A stretch of DNA of 64,000 nt, taken from NCBI RefSeq assembly GCF_004103715.1, contig NZ_CP035282.1, forward strand, positions 3,186,501 through 3,250,500, given 5' to 3'. The notes beneath the pieces were generated by a model, which had not been told where the DNA came from, ran no database searches, and was given only the letters and a program-made list of their open reading frames with translations. Shown here piece after piece: positions 46,611-55,512 of the stretch. The translations under genes were made by a program, and so were the position numbers. Positions within the stretch are counted from its first letter, which is position 1, and the number at the start of each line of letters is the position of its first letter. This stretch comes from Acidilutibacter cellobiosedens. GTDB taxonomy: Bacteria > Bacillota > Clostridia > Tissierellales > Acidilutibacteraceae.

Positions 46611-47264
46611 TTAAAATTTTTTATTTAATCGTACATCCAAGCTCTTTATTAATCTCGATGACGGATAGCTAAGTATAAAAAATATAATGCCTACTATTGT
46701 AAACCCTTCCAAATATTTAAAAGAACCCGCACCAATTATTTTAGCAGTCTGCAGAATTTCGACAAGTGTTATTGCAGATAATAGGGGAGTTTCCTTAAAC
46801 ATCGTAATTAAATAATTACCTAAAACGGGTAAAATAGGAGGTATCGCTTGAGGCAGTATTATCTTAGTCCAAGTTTCCATCCGTGTAAAATTTAAAGCCT
46901 TTGCTGCTTCCCACTGGCCCTGAGGCACATTTTCAATACCGCTTCTATAAACCTCTGACAAATAGGTACTATAATGAATTCCTAAACCTAAAATTCCGGC
47001 AGAAAGTGGCTCAAGTGTTAAACCGTATTCAGGAAATACATAAAAAATAAAATATAGTTGTACTAACAAAGGTGTATTTCTGATAAATAAGACTACCCCA
47101 TTAGTTAAACGAGATACTGGCTTTATTCTTGATTTGGATAAAATGGATAATACTAAACCAAATACAAGAGCAAGAAAAAATCCTGCAAAGGTTGCTACAA
47201 TAGTGATTTTTAAAGATGCCAATATTTTAGGTAGTATGTTTATAGCAAATTTCCAATCAAACAT
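46611..47264 (-). CDS. ehuD: Ectoine/polar amino acid ABC transporter permease (EhuD-like)
   Basis: About 217 residues with five membrane segments and the HisM/GlnP-type signature (GIENVPQGQWEAAKALNF, IILPQAIPPILPVLGN). ATG at 47264 follows GGAGGG, 1 nt after the previous permease stop. The longer frame has no binding site. It forms the membrane channel with EhuC. Confidence 0.85.
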   Translation of the reverse strand: MFDWKFAINILPKILASLKITIVATFAGFFLALVFGLVLSILSKSRIKPVSRLTNGVVLFIRNTPLLVQLYFIFYVFPEYGLTLEPLSAGILGLGIHYSTYLSEVYRSGIENVPQGQWEAAKALNFTRMETWTKIILPQAIPPILPVLGNYLITMFKETPLLSAITLVEILQTAKIIGAGSFKYLEGFTIVGIIFFILSYPSSRLIKSLDVRLNKKF

Positions 47265-47265
47265 A

Positions 47266-47913
47266 TTAAACCCTCCATACGGACAGCTTGCATTCCAACA
47301 TCTTAATACCATATGTTAAAGGTAAGGAAATAACAAAATATATAATTAAAAGCAAGCCGTAAATTTTTGTTGTTTCAAATGTAGAAGAATTAAGTATATT
47401 GGCGTGATATGTTAAATCAGCCAGTGTAATCATAGAAACAAGAGACGTACTTTTTAACAGCTCTATCAGCTGATTACCCAAGTTGGGCAACATCGTTACA
47501 AATGCTTGAGGTATTATAACTCTCCGCATACTTTGAAATGAAGTCATATTTAATGCTATACAAGCTTCTGTTTGCCCTTGAGGAATTGAATTAACCGCAC
47601 TTCTGACAATTTCAGAACAATAGGCACCAAAATTTAATCCTATAGCAAGAATAGCCGTAGATATCGCAGAAAATTTTATACCCAATAAAGGCAAAGCAAA
47701 ATACAACCAAAAAAGTTGAACTAATAGAGAAGTCCCACGAAAAACTTCTACATACATTCCCGATATAATCCGTAATATTTTATATTTTGATAAACGTGCC
47801 AACCCTGCAGTAAATCCCAAAATAAAAGCAAGAATTGTAGAAAATAATGTAACTATAATTGTAACTTTAAGGCCTCCCTTCAAAAGGGAGATGAGCAGCT
47901 CAAATGTGCTCAA
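47266..47913 (-). CDS. ehuC: Ectoine/polar amino acid ABC transporter permease (EhuC-like)
   Basis: 215 residues, five membrane segments, with EVFRGTSLLVQLFWLYFALP and VNSIPQGQTEACIALNMTSFQSMRRVIIPQA. Start TTG at 47913 after GGAAGGAAG. Lies between the binding protein and EhuD genes in the order B-C-D-A seen for ehu operons. Confidence 0.85.
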   Translation of the reverse strand: MSTFELLISLLKGGLKVTIIVTLFSTILAFILGFTAGLARLSKYKILRIISGMYVEVFRGTSLLVQLFWLYFALPLLGIKFSAISTAILAIGLNFGAYCSEIVRSAVNSIPQGQTEACIALNMTSFQSMRRVIIPQAFVTMLPNLGNQLIELLKSTSLVSMITLADLTYHANILNSSTFETTKIYGLLLIIYFVISLPLTYGIKMLECKLSVWRV

Positions 47914-47939
47914 CTATAACACTTCCTTCCAAATATAAA

Positions 47940-48851
47940 TTATTTAATTAAATTTTTAATTGTAATATCTCCTGGAAGTTCATTTTCAGTAAACCCAAAC
48001 GGTTCAATAATTTCAAGAAGTTTTCCTGATTCCCGAAGCTTCTTTAATTCTTTATTAAAAGCATCAACAAAATCCTGGTCTGACTTTCTGAATGCCGTTG
48101 CTCCGTAACCAATCACACTTTCACCATCAATAACAGGTTGTGTGAAATCCGTCACGCGCTCAATTTTATCATCCTCTGAAGAGTCAAGAGTGGCCTGCAG
48201 TGACGGACCTGTTGCGGTAATTGCGTCTACTCGCCCTGATTGTAAAGCCGCCAGAGCCGAAGGCATATCAGGAACAGTGACAATGCGTTTCTTATCTAAC
48301 CCGACAGCCACTAAGTAATCATATTCTATTGCTCCTCCCGGTACTGCAATTTTAGCAGAATCATGATTTGCAATGTCTTCATAACTGTGTAAGTCGAGAG
48401 GATTGCCTTTTTTCACGGCAATAGCTTCCCCAATTTTATATTCAGGATTAGCAAAACTTACATCCTTTGCACGTTCAGGTGTTACAAACATACCGGCAGT
48501 AACCATATCAAATCTTTTTGCTTTTAAGCCCGGAATTAATGAGCCGAATTCAGTCAAAATACCTTCAACCTTAGTGATGCCTAAATTCTCAAGAACTGCT
48601 CTTGCAACCTCCACCGCCTCACCTGTAAGCTTACCTTCCGCTGTTTGATATGCATATGGTTTCTCATTTGCAAACCCAATTGTTACAGAACCAAGCCTTT
48701 GCGCTTTCTCTAATGTCGTTTCGTTTTCGGGCGCCCCTTCTTTTGATTGTAAATTTTCCTTTGAATCTTGGCACCCTGTTAAAAATATTACCAGCAAACC
48801 GATTGATAATAGAACTGTTAATAAATTTGTTGCCGTTTTAAATTTTTTCAT
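47940..48851 (-). CDS. ehuB: Ectoine/hydroxyectoine-type substrate-binding lipoprotein (EhuB-like)
   Basis: 303 residues. Lipoprotein signal with lipobox VIFLTGC, then a family 3 solute-binding fold: VTIGFANEKPYAYQTAEGKLTGEAVEVARAVLENLG, GLKAKRFDMVTAGMFVTPERAKDVSFANP and SALAALQSGRVDAITATGPSL. The match to EhuB rather than to GlnH is from the FANEKPYAY and MFVTPERA patterns. ATG after AAAGGAG. The whole operon lies behind a c-di-AMP riboswitch, which fits osmolyte uptake. Confidence 0.85.
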   Translation of the reverse strand: MKKFKTATNLLTVLLSIGLLVIFLTGCQDSKENLQSKEGAPENETTLEKAQRLGSVTIGFANEKPYAYQTAEGKLTGEAVEVARAVLENLGITKVEGILTEFGSLIPGLKAKRFDMVTAGMFVTPERAKDVSFANPEYKIGEAIAVKKGNPLDLHSYEDIANHDSAKIAVPGGAIEYDYLVAVGLDKKRIVTVPDMPSALAALQSGRVDAITATGPSLQATLDSSEDDKIERVTDFTQPVIDGESVIGYGATAFRKSDQDFVDAFNKELKKLRESGKLLEIIEPFGFTENELPGDITIKNLIK

Positions 48852-48960
48852 TTTTTTCTCCTTTCTATTTTAAATACTCAATAAAAAAATACTTAAAATA
48901 TATTTTTAAGTACTCAGAAAATGCTGAAACAGCCCTATAATATTGGAATATTAAAATAGA

Positions 48961-48990
48961 AAAACAAAAAGGGCTTTTTATAGCCCAAAA
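48961..48990 (-). terminator. Riboswitch expression-platform terminator
   Basis: Read leftward: GGGCT-ATAAAA-AGCCC followed by TTTTTGTTTT. It lies between the riboswitch aptamer and ehuB. Confidence 0.8.
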
Positions 48991-49029
48991 GAAAAAACAC
49001 GCATAATTGAAAAAACAGAAATGGTTAAA

Positions 49030-49152
49030 TTTGTTTCATACGCTTACGAGGTTAGCTGACGGGTTCGGATAGAAACTACCCTATGTTTTAATAAAGCAAA
49101 ACAATGCACCCCAACGTTGGTTCCCCCGTTTTCCTTTTGGAAATTCAGCAAA
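49030..49152 (-). promoter_or_regulatory. ydaO-yuaA class riboswitch (cyclic di-AMP)
   Basis: On the minus strand the conserved blocks occur in order: GCTGAATTTCC-AAAA-GGAAAACGGGGGAACC, then GGGGTGCATT, TAGGGTAG...CTATCCGAACCCG, and TCAGCTAACCTCGTAAGCG. These match the ydaO consensus (GAACC, CCCG(A/T)CAGCTAAC). A terminator follows 40 nt later, so binding of c-di-AMP presumably switches off ehuBCDA. Confidence 0.85.
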
Positions 49153-49335
49153 ATATAACTTTACTGAGTTGTTTAACTTATAAAGATATAATTTAATAGA
49201 CATATCTTAATGGATATAATTTAATAAAAATGGTAACACATATTATTTTTAATGTCAAGGCGAAAAATTCTCCGAACATAAATTTTGTATTAAGATTTAA
49301 TCGAAATCCAATACCATTAAAATGAATTGATTATT

Positions 49336-50300
49336 CGGGTCTTTGACAGTTGAAGAATAAAAAAATCGCTAAAGTCATTGAAATGGCTTTATTTTTTTGT
49401 CAAATTTAAAATATTTATATTGCGGAATGCACCTCCTATATATAATATAATCCCGTCTCCATCCATAAATAGTCCCATTTCTACAATAGGGTTGGGTCTG
49501 TTTTCTTTACTGGGCCCGTATTGTTTGTCGCCTTCTTCTTGTTCAATTTCAAAGAAGTAGTTTGTGCAGTCGTAGTAAAGAATTTTATTGTTACGTTTAG
49601 AAACAGCAAGACTATTTTTGTAGAGCTCAGACTGTATAAAATCCGATTCCTTGGCAATTACTTCAAGAGCACGGTAAATGTGTTGTAATTCAAAATCAGG
49701 CTGCTCCAAAAAAGTTCCGGAGAGTTGATATGTATTAAGCTTTGAGCAAGGGAAAAGAATTCTTCCGTAAATCAATCTTGAGAGGATAGAATCAAGATTA
49801 AAAGAGAATTTATATCTGTCAGAAATATCTTTGCAGATTCGGTTAAGCTTCAAGTCGTGATACAATCTTTGAAGAAAAAGGTATCCCCCATTAAAAGACA
49901 CCTGTTCTCCTCTATTGATAAGTTTGGACTGTGTACGTTTTATGATGACTTGTCTGCTTTCTTCTTTTTCTTTTTCATTTAATTTTTTAACATAGTCTTT
50001 TGCCCATTCATAGGGATTCTGACCATTAAGTTTTTCACGTAGTTGTTTTTCCGTACCAAGTTTTTCAACGGTGATAGTACGTTCTTTTTTATTTTCATAA
50101 ACAGTTTTAGTAACATAGTAAGAAGCAGAATTTTTTGAACGAGATACTTTCAATCTCATAACCAACCCTCCCATACGTATATATTTTATTATAATACATC
50201 ACGCGACATCACCCAATAATTATTTTTAAAAATTGACAAAAAAATAAAGTCTTTTCAATGACTTTCGTACTTTTTTTATTCTTCAACTGTCAAAGGCCCG
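49336..50300 (-). mobile_element. IS1634-type element with internal deletion
   Basis: Both ends carry near-identical inverted repeats of about 67 bp (49336-49403 and 50233-50300), including CTTTGACAGTTGAAGAATAA and ATTGAAA..CTTTATTTTTTTGTCAA. Between them only the first ~240 codons of a transposase remain, so the element is ~965 bp instead of the usual ~2 kb. Confidence 0.8.
49389..50159 (-). pseudogene. IS1634-family transposase, N-terminal part only
   Basis: ATG at 50159 follows GGGAGGG. MRLKVSRSKNSASYYVTKTV, GGYLFLQRLYHDL and the first catalytic Asp region KILYYDCTNYFFEIE are present, then GPSKENRPNPIVEMGLFMDGDGI. After that the sequence jumps to an unrelated tail, ILYIGGAFRNINILNLTKK. 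The second Asp and Glu of the DDE triad are missing, so it cannot act alone. Confidence 0.85.
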
Positions 50301-50752
50301 AGAGGCAATTCTATTGTGGTTAAAAAATATTTCAATTGTTGTATCTGTAATACGCACATCGACTTTATTTCTGATATACTGATAGGGGACAGAGTAGTAC
50401 ATCTTATTAAACTAAATTGTATACTAATATTCTGGTATTCATGAAATAACAAAAATAACTTCTTGCTAAAAATAGTACCATTAGTAGCTACTATTAAATT
50501 AAATCCTTTATCTAAAATATATTTACATACTTCAATAAATTCTTTATATAATAATGGTTCTCCACCACTTAAAACTATGTCACTAATCCCAATTTTAGAT
50601 GCATCTTCAATTATCTTTTTCAATAAATCATATGATAACATGTGTAAATTACCTTCTCCGAATTTTCCAAAGCAATGTTTACAACGTAAATTACAATCAG
50701 AAGTTATCTCTATATAAATACTTTTAGGTTTAACTCTGGTTTCAAAATTATT
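50276..50752 (-). pseudogene. Radical SAM enzyme fragment flanked by two IS elements
   Basis: The frame reads KPKSIYIEITSDCNLRCKHC with the CxxxCxxC cluster, FGKFGEGNLHMLSYDLLKKIIEDASKIGISDIVLSGGEPLLY (SAM-binding GGEP), then VATNGTIF, and enters the IS1634-type end. No start codon or binding site is found upstream; the frame emerges from the IS982-type end. It is thus truncated at both ends. SPASM or peptide-modifying members have this N-terminal half, but the C-terminal part needed to tell is lost. Confidence 0.8.
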
Positions 50753-51935
50753 TAAATTAACTTGTTGTGCTAACAGATATATAACCCAACTGAGGGATAT
50801 TATGGCAATATAAAGATATATAGTATCCCTATATAATTAGCCGCTAAATATTTTGGATTATTTATCCAAATATAAGAGCTTTGATCCTTGAAAAATTAGT
50901 ATCTCTGCCTATAAGCATATTGATATAATAGCATAGATTATAGGCTAATAGCTTGGTTTTTATCCTTGTTATAAGACCCCAGAGCGATTTAGCACGGACT
51001 CTTTCAATATTAAGGTGCTCTGTTAGCTGTGATGTTGTAGTCTCAATCCTTCGTCTGAGTTTAAAAATTAACTGCCTGAAGGCTTTGGAATATTGAACTT
51101 TTTCATTGTCTCTTTTTAAGGGAATAAGGTCAATGTTTTTTTCTTGCTTAAGCGTAGAAACCAAATTCTTATGAGTGTACCCTTTATCACCAAGTACAGT
51201 GATTGAGGCATAGTTCTTTAATATATCCCACAAACTATCACGGTCATCAGTGTTTGATGATGTTAACTCGAAGTCTGTGATGAATCCATCAAGTGTTACT
51301 AAGAGGTGCAATTTGTAACCAAAATAAATCTCCTTTTTAGAAGGACAATTTCCATAAGTTGCACCATAACCTCTAAAAGTTTTATGAAACTTTGCTCTAC
51401 CGAATTTACACACAGGCAATGGAATACTGTCAACAATTCTAACAGGACTATTTTGGTTTCTCGTGATAGCAGATAACCGTTTACGGATTTCGTCAATAAC
51501 TGCATGCAGTGATCTGCAAGTTCTATTAAATCTAGTCCTGCCGCAAAGTTTGGGAAATAGGTCCTTGAAATTTTTCTCACAGAACCCAAGCCAAGCTTTT
51601 TCTGAATCAATAGTAAGCAGTTCACCAATGATACTTATGGTAATTATTTCACTGTCACTCAGTATAGAATCATTAGCATTTCGACGATTCTTTATATGTG
51701 TTGGAGTTATTTCTTGGTAAATGTCATCTATAATAACATAGGCAATTATTACCAAGTCTTTAAAATTTTCTATTTCTTTGATAAAATAAGATTTATGAAG
51801 CTCCGGCATATTTATAACCTCCTTAGTTGCATTATTATCTATTTAACTATACCAACTATAGGTTAACATAATATGTTGGGGCTTTTCATTTGTAAGTTTT
51901 TCCTATAAAATCAACTAGCACAACAGGTTAATTTA
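50753..51935 (-). mobile_element. IS982-type element
   Basis: A single transposase gene is bounded by a 20-bp inverted repeat, TAAATTAAC(T/C)TGTTGTGCTA (50753-50772 and 51916-51935 inverted, one mismatch). The exact ends are not certain, since the right repeat overlaps the stop of the ABC exporter gene and the left one the radical SAM frame. Size of ~1.2 kb suits the family. Confidence 0.6.
50862..51809 (-). CDS. IS982-family transposase
   Basis: 315 residues, full length. N-terminal IIAYVIIDDIYQEITPTHIKNRRNANDSILSDSEIITISIIGELL, then RTRFNRTCRSLHAVIDEIRKRL, the first catalytic Asp in VRIVDSIPLPVCKFGRAKFHK, the second in VLGDKGYTHKNL, and Glu in RRRIETTTSQLTEHLNIER. Seems intact and possibly active. 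Confidence 0.9.
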   Translation of the reverse strand: MPELHKSYFIKEIENFKDLVIIAYVIIDDIYQEITPTHIKNRRNANDSILSDSEIITISIIGELLTIDSEKAWLGFCEKNFKDLFPKLCGRTRFNRTCRSLHAVIDEIRKRLSAITRNQNSPVRIVDSIPLPVCKFGRAKFHKTFRGYGATYGNCPSKKEIYFGYKLHLLVTLDGFITDFELTSSNTDDRDSLWDILKNYASITVLGDKGYTHKNLVSTLKQEKNIDLIPLKRDNEKVQYSKAFRQLIFKLRRRIETTTSQLTEHLNIERVRAKSLWGLITRIKTKLLAYNLCYYINMLIGRDTNFSRIKALIFG

Positions 51936-53643
51936 TTTTAATATAATTATTATAATCTTCGCATTCGGATAATAATTTATAATGACTATTTATATAATAG
52001 TTACCGTTTTTACCAAGATAAATTACCAAATCAGCTTTATTCAAAATTTCAAAATTATGTGTAACAAAAATTATAGTCCTATGGCGGTTATATATCTCAT
52101 CGGATATTATTTTCTGAGATTCATTATCCAAAGCATTAGTATATTCATCCAAAAGTAAAATTTGGGGTTGTCTAATAATCGATCTCGCCAAGCCTATTTT
52201 TTGTTTTTGTCCTCCCGATAAATTAGCCCCGTTATTATGGATAATATAGCCCTTCGGTAGATCTTTGACTAAATCATTCAATTGGCATATATCCGTAACA
52301 TAATTCAGTTTGTCTTCATTATCATAATTCCCCAAAAAAATATTATTGCTTACGGTATCACTATATATATAAGATTCTTGTAATACATAACTTAAGTTAT
52401 CCCTTAATACCTTTTCGTCAATATTATTAAGTAATATATTTCCCACATAAATTTCTCCGCTGTCAGGCTTGTACAAACCTGAAATTAATTTTAACAATGT
52501 GCTTTTTCCGGTACCGTTTTTCCCAACTATGGCAACTTTACTTCCTTCCGGAATATAAAAAGACATATTATTTATAATTTTCTTACTTTGATATCTAAAA
52601 TTTACACTTTTAAACTCAATATCCCAGTTTGCTATATCGGTTTTAGCTATACGGCCTTTCTCTTCAATTTTTATATTTTTTTCATTAAAAATATCATTAA
52701 ATCTTTTTAATGAATTTTCTAATGCACTGAATATTATTACATTATTGAATACTTCCATGATTATTACAAAAATATTTCCCGTATAAAGTATTAATGATGT
52801 TATTTCCCCCGGTTTAACCATACTTTTACCGCTACCTGATAATAATAAAATTAAAGAAATAATTATTATTCCAAATAAACTTAAACTCATAACAGAAGTT
52901 GATGAGATTAAATTACACTTTAATCTGTTCTGTCCCCAATTTTCTTCTGTTTTATTATAATTATTTAGTATATACTTTTCACTATTAAATATTTTTATTG
53001 TACTAAGGCTATTTATTATTTCATGAGTAAAATCTATAAGTTTTGCATTACTTTCTATTTCTTTTTTAGAAGCATCTTTTTGTTTTTTTGAAATATATTT
53101 TGTCAGTAAAGCCATTACCAAAACAAAAGGAATTATCAAAAAAGCAATGATATAGTTAATTTTAAATATAAAATAAAAGGTAAATATAAGTACAAATAAT
53201 GACTTTCCAAACCAATAAACAATTTCTAAAATCGACTCAACCAACTCTTTTATAGCATTATAAATTCTCGTAACATATTCACTTGTTTGAAGATTGTTGC
53301 TCTCATTTAAATATTTGATATCCAATAGTTTATTTATAGATTTTATTCTTAAATTTTTTTCTAAGTTTACCCTTATACTTTCACCATAATATGTACTAAA
53401 AAAGCTGAATATTAAATTTGAAAATCTAATCAATATATAAACAAAAATTAACTTAAGTACACTACTCGTTAATCCCTTTTCTACTGTTATTAAATCAATA
53501 ATATTACCTAATAATCTATTTGGGTACACACTCAAAAATGAAATAATCATATAAACAGTAATCAAAAATAAAATTTTTTTAAGAAAAGCCTTAATTATTT
53601 TTTTAAAATCTATATGTAATCTTTTTACCTCACTAAGAAACAT
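51928..53643 (-). CDS. ABC exporter (type IV half-transporter) 3
   Basis: About 571 residues. Six-helix domain then Walker A GKNGTGKST, signature LSGGQKQKIGLARSI, Walker B ILLLDEYTNALD. ATG at 53643 follows AAAGGAG. The stop lies within the IS982-type right repeat, so the last two or three residues (KIN) may come from the element. It was probably next to the radical SAM gene now separated by the insertion, suggesting export of a radical-SAM-modified product; that is inference. Confidence 0.85.
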   Translation of the reverse strand: MFLSEVKRLHIDFKKIIKAFLKKILFLITVYMIISFLSVYPNRLLGNIIDLITVEKGLTSSVLKLIFVYILIRFSNLIFSFFSTYYGESIRVNLEKNLRIKSINKLLDIKYLNESNNLQTSEYVTRIYNAIKELVESILEIVYWFGKSLFVLIFTFYFIFKINYIIAFLIIPFVLVMALLTKYISKKQKDASKKEIESNAKLIDFTHEIINSLSTIKIFNSEKYILNNYNKTEENWGQNRLKCNLISSTSVMSLSLFGIIIISLILLLSGSGKSMVKPGEITSLILYTGNIFVIIMEVFNNVIIFSALENSLKRFNDIFNEKNIKIEEKGRIAKTDIANWDIEFKSVNFRYQSKKIINNMSFYIPEGSKVAIVGKNGTGKSTLLKLISGLYKPDSGEIYVGNILLNNIDEKVLRDNLSYVLQESYIYSDTVSNNIFLGNYDNEDKLNYVTDICQLNDLVKDLPKGYIIHNNGANLSGGQKQKIGLARSIIRQPQILLLDEYTNALDNESQKIISDEIYNRHRTIIFVTHNFEILNKADLVIYLGKNGNYYINSHYKLLSECEDYNNYIKIN

Positions 53644-53826
53644 ATTCTTCTCCTTTCTAATCAATTATATAATAATCAAGTATCTTAAATACCTAATATG
53701 TATATCGTTTTCCTGGCTTTAATCATATTACTATTCTAAAATATGTCAATCCCAATTTTACAATAATTTAAATAAACTGCCTAAAAATTAGTATGAACAG
53801 CCTTTTTGAAACCCACGTTTTTAAAT

Positions 53827-54177
53827 AAAAAACGCAAAAATTACTCTACTTCTTCGGTACTATTCAGCAATCCGACTCCCTTGTACATTGGATTACCTTG
53901 CTTTGTTATCACTTGATTTATCCTACTTCTCTGCGTAAGAGCCATAGGGTCTCCCAAGTTGACCGAATCATATCAATGTGTAGAGCGAAAAGCATTGGAC
54001 CCCGAGGAAGACAACATATTCTTGCATAGCGAATATATTGATGTTGTTTTCTGTCCTGATTGGGATTTCGAGACTCTATCCTTTTAACTAATGTTTACCG
54101 CCTACTACCTAACTGTCCACGCTTAACATCATAAGTCGCCTGACCGATGCTCAAGGCTCGCTATAAGTGGTTTGCTA
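53827..54177 (-). mobile_element. Probable group II intron remnant (5' region and start of the reverse transcriptase region)
   Basis: On the minus strand the segment contains ATAGCGAGCCTTGAGC and GGCGAC blocks reminiscent of intron domain I, then AACTTGGGAGACCCTATG. Finally GGGAGTCGGATTGCTGAATAG and TACCGAAG would read ESDCxIVPK apart from a stop, like the N-terminus of intron maturases. The ribozyme and maturase are otherwise absent. Identification is by pattern memory only. Confidence 0.4.
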
Positions 54178-54462
54178 AACCTTATTCCAAGTATTTTTAT
54201 TTTCATAATTAAATTCAAATACCTTATTTTTAAAAATGGCAATAACATCTGTTTCTTTCCAAAAATGCATATACCAATCCCCAATAATATGCTTAGACAA
54301 CTCCTGTATTTCTTCCTTTGTTACATCGACCTCATACATATGCCACCTATCGACAGGATTGGTATGTCCTGTTATCCGCATTTTTCTTACGTTCAGTTCA
54401 TTAAGTAATCTGTTGTCGTCAAGACTCTCCTCTACAATAATTCCGGTATAATCCTTTGCCAT
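54175..54462 (-). pseudogene. Small conserved protein, 3'-truncated (partner of 44366-44457)
   Basis: ATG at 54462 follows AGGAG by 8 nt. MAKDYTGIIVEESLDDNRLL, DRWHMYEVDVTKEEIQELSKHI and GDWYMHFWKETDVIAIFKNKVFEFNYENKNTWNKV are typical of a ~115-residue conserved hypothetical family. The usual C-terminal ~20 residues are missing and the gene runs into the probable intron remnant. The missing end is found at 44366-44457. Confidence 0.75.
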
Positions 54463-54640
54463 TATCTTCACTCCTTATAATTTATTCACACTTATTAATC
54501 AAGTGAAATTTTATAAAAATTTACAACTTCCAATTTTTATGTTCATTTTCATTTCGTTACAAACATATTAACATAAACTTATTACAAAACTATATATTTT
54601 ATAAATATATATAGATAAGTTCTCGTCCATATTTTCCTCT

Positions 54641-55501
54641 TCATTTAATATTGCAAACAACTACTTGATTTCTAAACCTATCCGTCTTTAAACACCAATG
54701 TCCGATAAACTTTATGTCCTTTCTTTTTAGCTTTGCATTTTGAATCATTTGAAAATAATCTTTTCCTTCCGTCTCAATTATTTCACTTTCCAACAGCCCT
54801 GTAGCCTCAAGGGAAGTAGATGTTTTCCCGCAAAGATGGACAACGGATTTTCCCAACCCTTTCTCTATTCTTTTTAATATGTTATATGTAGCCTTTCCCG
54901 ATAATTCCTTATAAATTTTAGGCCCAACTATGTCTATGGTTCCCGCCGGATCGGCAAAAGAAATAATATCCGCGCTTCGTTTTATCCCTTCCGATATGTA
55001 TTCAACCGCACTATTTTCAATCAGTTTTAACAATGAATCTATTTTATGTCTATCTTTTCGGAGAATTTTATAAAACAATTGACTGTCCATAACAGATGTA
55101 GCTATACTTATGGGACCGCCGATATTAAGCACTACATTCTCTCCATTCTTTTTTAGAATACTTACCGCTTTTAAAACCTCAGATATCCTCCCCTTATTTA
55201 AATCAATTTGCTGTATGCTGCCAATTGAATCCATATCTTCAATTCTATATTTTCCGATTCTGTTTCCTACCCTTTGATTAAATATAACTTCAGAACCAAA
55301 GGCCTCTGCTTCTACAGTATGGCAAAAAGGCAATCTGCAATATTCTTTTTTATTTTCTTCTTTAATCAATTCTGATAGCATCGCCATTTCGGAAGCCCTG
55401 TTATTTGCGGTTTCATATGATATCTTTAACTTTTCCAATAATTTATCCGGTATTATATCTATTTCATTTCCGATACATTTAAAAATATTTATAGTTTCCA
55501 T
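54641..55501 (-). CDS. UroD/MtaA-family methyltransferase, short form
   Basis: 286 residues, about 50 shorter at the N-terminus than its two paralogues in the operon, yet with a good start (AAGGTGATAAT-ATG). It keeps GGPISIATSVMDSQLFYKIL and the zinc motif VVHLCGKTS plus a late cysteine in GHWCLK. Last gene of the corrinoid operon, 11 nt after the activator gene. It could accept methyl groups from the corrinoid protein (MtaA-like) or have a regulatory role; the missing first barrel strand is notable. Confidence 0.75.
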   Translation of the reverse strand: METINIFKCIGNEIDIIPDKLLEKLKISYETANNRASEMAMLSELIKEENKKEYCRLPFCHTVEAEAFGSEVIFNQRVGNRIGKYRIEDMDSIGSIQQIDLNKGRISEVLKAVSILKKNGENVVLNIGGPISIATSVMDSQLFYKILRKDRHKIDSLLKLIENSAVEYISEGIKRSADIISFADPAGTIDIVGPKIYKELSGKATYNILKRIEKGLGKSVVHLCGKTSTSLEATGLLESEIIETEGKDYFQMIQNAKLKRKDIKFIGHWCLKTDRFRNQVVVCNIK

Positions 55502-55512
55502 ATTATCACCTT

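Noticed and set aside
44432-54203. Calling 44.4-54.2 kb an integrative element
   Set aside because: Only a 25-bp repeat supports it; there is no integrase or recombinase gene inside, so it is reported as a finding but not as a feature.
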